Part shown: piece after piece, positions 7,022 through 9,624 of the stretch
Layout: every line of letters starts with the position of its first letter
How positions within the stretch are numbered: the stretch's first letter is position 1
NCBI GenBank assembly: GCA_902783905.1
Contig: CACZSP010000260.1
Span: 1-9,624 of the forward strand
DNA length: 9,624 bases
Origin: an uncultured Ruminococcus sp.
GTDB lineage: Bacteria > Bacillota > Clostridia > Oscillospirales > CAG-272
Reading direction: 5' to 3'
Program-made: the position numbers and the translations under genes
The notes under the pieces: generated by a model
The model's database searches: none
What the model saw: the letters and a program-made list of their open reading frames with translations, nothing else
What the model was told of the DNA's origin: nothing

Positions 7022-9361
7022 ATGAAAAAAAGGATATTCGCCTTATTGACGCTCGCGGGAGCGCTGCTGACGCTTCTCGCCGGATGCGGAAAGGACGCGC
7101 CGGAAGAAACCGCGTCGACCGGTAACACCGTTTCAACCTCAGCCGAAACCGAGCCCGCGGAGCCGGAACGCGTCGTTATCATCGCCGCCGACGGAACGAC
7201 CGTATTCAACGTCGTTCGCGGCGAGAACTGCTCGCCCGAAGTCACAGCGGCTGCGTCGGCTCTCGTGATGCAGATCAAATCGATATATTCGAAATATATC
7301 GGTTTCACCGACGACTGGGAAAGAAATCCGAACAGGTCGGATTATGAAATACTCGTCGGAAAGACCGTGCGCGAAACAGCGGATACTTTTATTCCGGACA
7401 GGGAAATGCTCGGAAACGGAGGATACGTCATAAAAATGTGCGGAACGAAGCTTTTTGTCGCCGGAGGTGACGACGAGGGAACCGTCGCCGCCGTCGATAA
7501 ACTCGTATCAATGATGGAAAAGGGGAAGGAATTCGCGTTACCGGCAGATTTCGAGCTTTACGGCTGTCCGTCCGCCTTCCTTTCGGATCTGCGTATCGGC
7601 GGGACGAGCGTTTCGACTATGAGTATAGAGAAGCCGTCCGATCCGCTTGCTCTCGCGGGCGCGGAGGCGCTCCGGCGCGAGATCTTCCTTGCTTCGGGGA
7701 TCCTTCCGGGGTTTTCTGACGGAGGGGGCATACGCGTCGAATGTATCCCGGGCGAATCGACGTCGGTTTCGCTGACTGCCGACGGCGGCGCCGTCGTGCT
7801 CAGCGGAAGCCGGCGCACCGGGATCTGTCGCGCGGTACGCGATCTTTTTGCCGATATTAAAGACGGAAAGATACCCGCGGCGGAAGGCGTTTGCGATATT
7901 GCGCGCTGGGAGAAGGATTACGGAAAATTCGTGACGTACGAGGATTTCGGGGCCCTCGGAAACGGCGCGACCGACGACACTCCGGCAATCGTTGCCGCAC
8001 ACAATAAGGCGAACGCCGAAGGACTGCCGGTTCTCGCCCGCGAGGACGCGGTCTATTATATCGGCGGATCGAAGAATCCCGCCGTAATAATGACCGATAC
8101 CGACTGGAGCACCGCGTCCTTCATTATCGACGACCGGGACGTCGAAAGCTATCAGACGGACGTCTTTCTCGTCCGGTCCCAGTATTCGACAGAAAAGATC
8201 GATCTGTCGCCTCTGAAAGCGGGACAGGCAAACGTCGGATACGCGCCGGGGTATCCCGCGCTTGTCACGCTGTACGACAGCAACGTAAAGCAGTATATCC
8301 GCCAGGGCGCCAACCAGGACAGCGGCGCGGCAAAGACCGACGTCATTCTTGTTTCGGCGGACGGCACGGTTGATCCGTCCACTCCGATCCTCTGGGATTT
8401 CGACACGGTCACAGCCGCTTACGCGAAGCGCGCCGACGATACTCCGATCACGATCAGGGGCGGGCTGATCACGACCTACGCCAACGCCGGCACGGCAAGC
8501 GCGTATTACGCGAGAGGGATCGATATAACAAGATCGAACGTCACAGTCGACGGACTCCGTCACTTCGTTGAAAAGGAGGGCGCCGACGGACAGCCCTATT
8601 CCGGAATGCTGAACTTTTCGTCCTGTTCCGGATGCGTCATACGCGACTGCGTGATGACCGGACATAAAACCTATAAAAAGATCGGATCGGCCGGCACTTC
8701 GGTCAGCATGGGGACTTACGATATCCTCGTAACCTCCTGCGCGAGCTTCCGTGCCGAAAACTGTTCTCAGACGAACGACATAAACGACAGCACCTACTGG
8801 GGAGTTTTCGCATCCAATTACGCGAAAAACATAGTTTTCGACGGATGCGTATTTTCGCGTTTCGACGCGCACAAGGGAGTCTGCAACGTCACTCTCCGCA
8901 ACTGCACCCTCGGACATCAGGGGATCAATCTGATCGGGCACGGTCAGGCGCTCATCGAAAACTGCACCGTTTATTCGTCTTATTTCGTAAATCTGCGCTC
9001 CGATTACGGAAGCACCTGGGACGGCGATCTGACGATCAGAAACTGCCGTTTCCTGCCGAAGGCGGGAGCCGGAGGAGACGTCGTGATAATCAACGGTTCC
9101 AACGACGGAACTCACGATTTCGGATACGTCTGCACGCTGCCGAAGCATATACTGATAGACGGTTTTTACGCGAAGGACTCAAAGTCCTCCTCGGCTCCGC
9201 GGATCTTTGCCGATATCAACAAGAATTATAAAACGGCGCCGCGTCAGATACTGATGCCGGAAAGCGTCACCGTCAGGGGATTCGAATCGGTCTCCGGAAA
9301 AACTCCGGTCGTAGCAAAGGATCCGGCGATGTTCCCCGGAGTGTCGATCGTATTCGAATAA
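7022..9361 (+). CDS. Exported lipoprotein with right-handed beta-helix (pectate-lyase-like)
   Basis: A 779-residue lipoprotein. The signal peptide (1-21) ends in a lipobox LAGC, with Cys22 the lipidated residue, so it should be anchored outside the membrane. A Thr/Glu/Ala-rich linker (24-50) follows. Residues about 51-180 resemble the accessory domain found before some glycosidases (YEILVGKT at 108-115, GYVI, LFVAGGDDEGTVAAV at 144-158). Residues about 185-285 look like a second, diverged copy. From about 303, YEDFGALGNGATDDTPAI is the usual entry to a pectate-lyase-superfamily beta-helix, continuing to about 720 with rungs such as LRNCTL, IENCTV and IRNCRF. This suggests binding or cleavage of a polysaccharide; no catalytic residues can be assigned. 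ATG lies 3 bases after the gatD-like stop with no clear Shine-Dalgarno, so translation is probably coupled. It is the last gene before the terminator. Confidence 0.85.
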   Translation: MKKRIFALLTLAGALLTLLAGCGKDAPEETASTGNTVSTSAETEPAEPERVVIIAADGTTVFNVVRGENCSPEVTAAASALVMQIKSIYSKYIGFTDDWERNPNRSDYEILVGKTVRETADTFIPDREMLGNGGYVIKMCGTKLFVAGGDDEGTVAAVDKLVSMMEKGKEFALPADFELYGCPSAFLSDLRIGGTSVSTMSIEKPSDPLALAGAEALRREIFLASGILPGFSDGGGIRVECIPGESTSVSLTADGGAVVLSGSRRTGICRAVRDLFADIKDGKIPAAEGVCDIARWEKDYGKFVTYEDFGALGNGATDDTPAIVAAHNKANAEGLPVLAREDAVYYIGGSKNPAVIMTDTDWSTASFIIDDRDVESYQTDVFLVRSQYSTEKIDLSPLKAGQANVGYAPGYPALVTLYDSNVKQYIRQGANQDSGAAKTDVILVSADGTVDPSTPILWDFDTVTAAYAKRADDTPITIRGGLITTYANAGTASAYYARGIDITRSNVTVDGLRHFVEKEGADGQPYSGMLNFSSCSGCVIRDCVMTGHKTYKKIGSAGTSVSMGTYDILVTSCASFRAENCSQTNDINDSTYWGVFASNYAKNIVFDGCVFSRFDAHKGVCNVTLRNCTLGHQGINLIGHGQALIENCTVYSSYFVNLRSDYGSTWDGDLTIRNCRFLPKAGAGGDVVIINGSNDGTHDFGYVCTLPKHILIDGFYAKDSKSSSAPRIFADINKNYKTAPRQILMPESVTVRGFESVSGKTPVVAKDPAMFPGVSIVFE

Positions 9362-9405
9362 AGTAAGGGCGCAAGCAATTCCGGAAGTCGCACTGAAAAT
9401 GAAAA

Positions 9406-9461
9406 GGCCCGTACCGTGGCAGGGATATCCGATATCCCGGTCAGGTGCGGGCCGTTTTATT
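9406..9461 (+). terminator. Nested-hairpin intrinsic terminator
   Basis: GGCCCGTACC (9406-9415) pairs with GGTGCGGGCC (9444-9453) over 10 bp with one G-U wobble. Inside it GGGATA (9421-9426) pairs with TATCCC (9432-9437) around a 5-base loop. GTTTTATT follows at 9454-9461. It lies 45 bases after the lipoprotein stop. GAAAA at 9401-9405 gives a short T-run on the other strand, so it could also stop minus-strand transcripts. Confidence 0.85.
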
Positions 9462-9624
9462 AAGGCAATACCGCACAATTCGACGGCGAAATCCGCCCCG
9501 GATTTCGCGTCGCGTCATTGACGGCTCTTTTTGCGCCTGTGGGGGAAATGCCGCACACTTCGCCACATGTATCTTGCCGGCCATTTGCGTGCCCGTTCCC
9601 GCGTCGAAGTCTTGAAAAACGCCC
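9460..9624 (-). CDS. Open frame to right edge, doubtful partial gene
   Basis: A minus-strand frame enters from the right edge and runs 54 codons to TAA at 9462-9460. It is rich in Arg, Gly, Asn and Pro, with no recognisable domain, no visible start, and coding composition unlike the other genes. It runs straight through the hairpin and both direct repeats, so it is more likely a chance frame over an intergenic repeat than a real protein. If real, it would be the C-terminus of a convergent gene using the terminator at 9406-9453. Confidence 0.2.
   Translation of the reverse strand, partial: GRFSRLRRGNGHANGRQDTCGEVCGISPTGAKRAVNDATRNPGRISPSNCAVLP
9468..9562. repeat. Imperfect 15-bp direct repeat pair
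   Basis: ATACCGCACAATTCG (9468-9482) and ATGCCGCACACTTCG (9548-9562) match at 13 of 15 positions, with starts 80 bases apart. They flank the strong hairpin at 9481-9512. The arrangement suggests a structured intergenic repeat element whose right end may lie beyond the window. Confidence 0.5.
9481..9512. repeat. Strong inverted repeat (hairpin), not a classic terminator
   Basis: CGACG plus CGAAATCCG (9481-9485 and 9487-9495, with G9486 bulged) is complementary to CGGATTTCGCGTCG (9499-9512), giving 14 bp around a CCC loop. No T-run follows directly on either strand, so it is not a standard terminator. It fits a REP-like element or an RNA structure. Confidence 0.6.

Noticed and set aside
7538..9148. 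536-residue minus-strand open frame opposite the lipoprotein gene
   Set aside because: No recognisable motif, Arg/Val/Ser-rich composition typical of an antisense shadow, and no ribosome binding site; the plus-strand frame has a signal peptide and domains.
1..9624. CRISPR arrays, tRNA or rRNA genes, insertion sequences
   Set aside because: No regularly spaced repeats, no tRNA-like cloverleaf, and no transposase or flanking target duplications were seen.

Overview
The window reads as part of a Bacillota (Firmicutes) chromosome of fairly high GC, most likely an uncultured clostridium from a gut-type habitat. The phylum assignment rests on a MurT/GatD-type gene pair, strong purine-rich Shine-Dalgarno sites, a consensus sigma-70/sigma-A promoter and a lipoprotein with a Gram-positive-style signal. 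The habitat and the narrower rank are inference. Coding is dense, with no gene-free stretch above 300 bases, and the genes form two divergent operons that share one 155-bp control region at 4792-4946.

The left operon runs on the minus strand from about 4822 leftwards. It holds a TIM-barrel xylose-isomerase/AP-endonuclease-2-like protein (3964-4791), seryl-tRNA synthetase serS (2642-3928), a small RNHCP zinc-binding protein (2296-2640), a peptidase-U32 family protein (516-2294) and a multi-pass membrane protein cut by the left edge (1-505). serS, the RNHCP gene and the U32 gene are separated by single bases, and the U32 gene starts at TTG. Characterised U32 proteins include RNA-hydroxylation factors, so a translation or RNA-modification theme for the middle of this operon is plausible but unproven.

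The right operon runs on the plus strand from a near-perfect promoter at 4884-4912. It holds a MurT-like Mur ligase (4947-6311), a GatD-like class-I glutamine amidotransferase homologue overlapping it by 4 bases (6308-7018), and, 3 bases further on, a 779-residue lipoprotein with a right-handed beta-helix (7022-9361). In a normal MurT/GatD pair, GatD releases ammonia from glutamine and MurT uses it with ATP to amidate D-glutamate in lipid II. Here the GatD-like protein keeps the fold landmarks but has Gly where the catalytic Cys belongs and Ile where the catalytic His belongs. The MurT-like partner has also lost the Asp of its C-terminal motif, while its ATP-binding P-loop is intact. This looks like a specialised pair that has lost glutaminase activity but keeps a working ligase, tied to an exported beta-helix protein. 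It is the best candidate here for something undescribed.

The right edge (9362-9624) holds a strong nested terminator hairpin, then a repeat-like segment: a 14-bp stem hairpin, an imperfect 15-bp direct repeat, and a minus-strand frame open to the window edge. It looks like an intergenic repeat element or the tail of a convergent gene.
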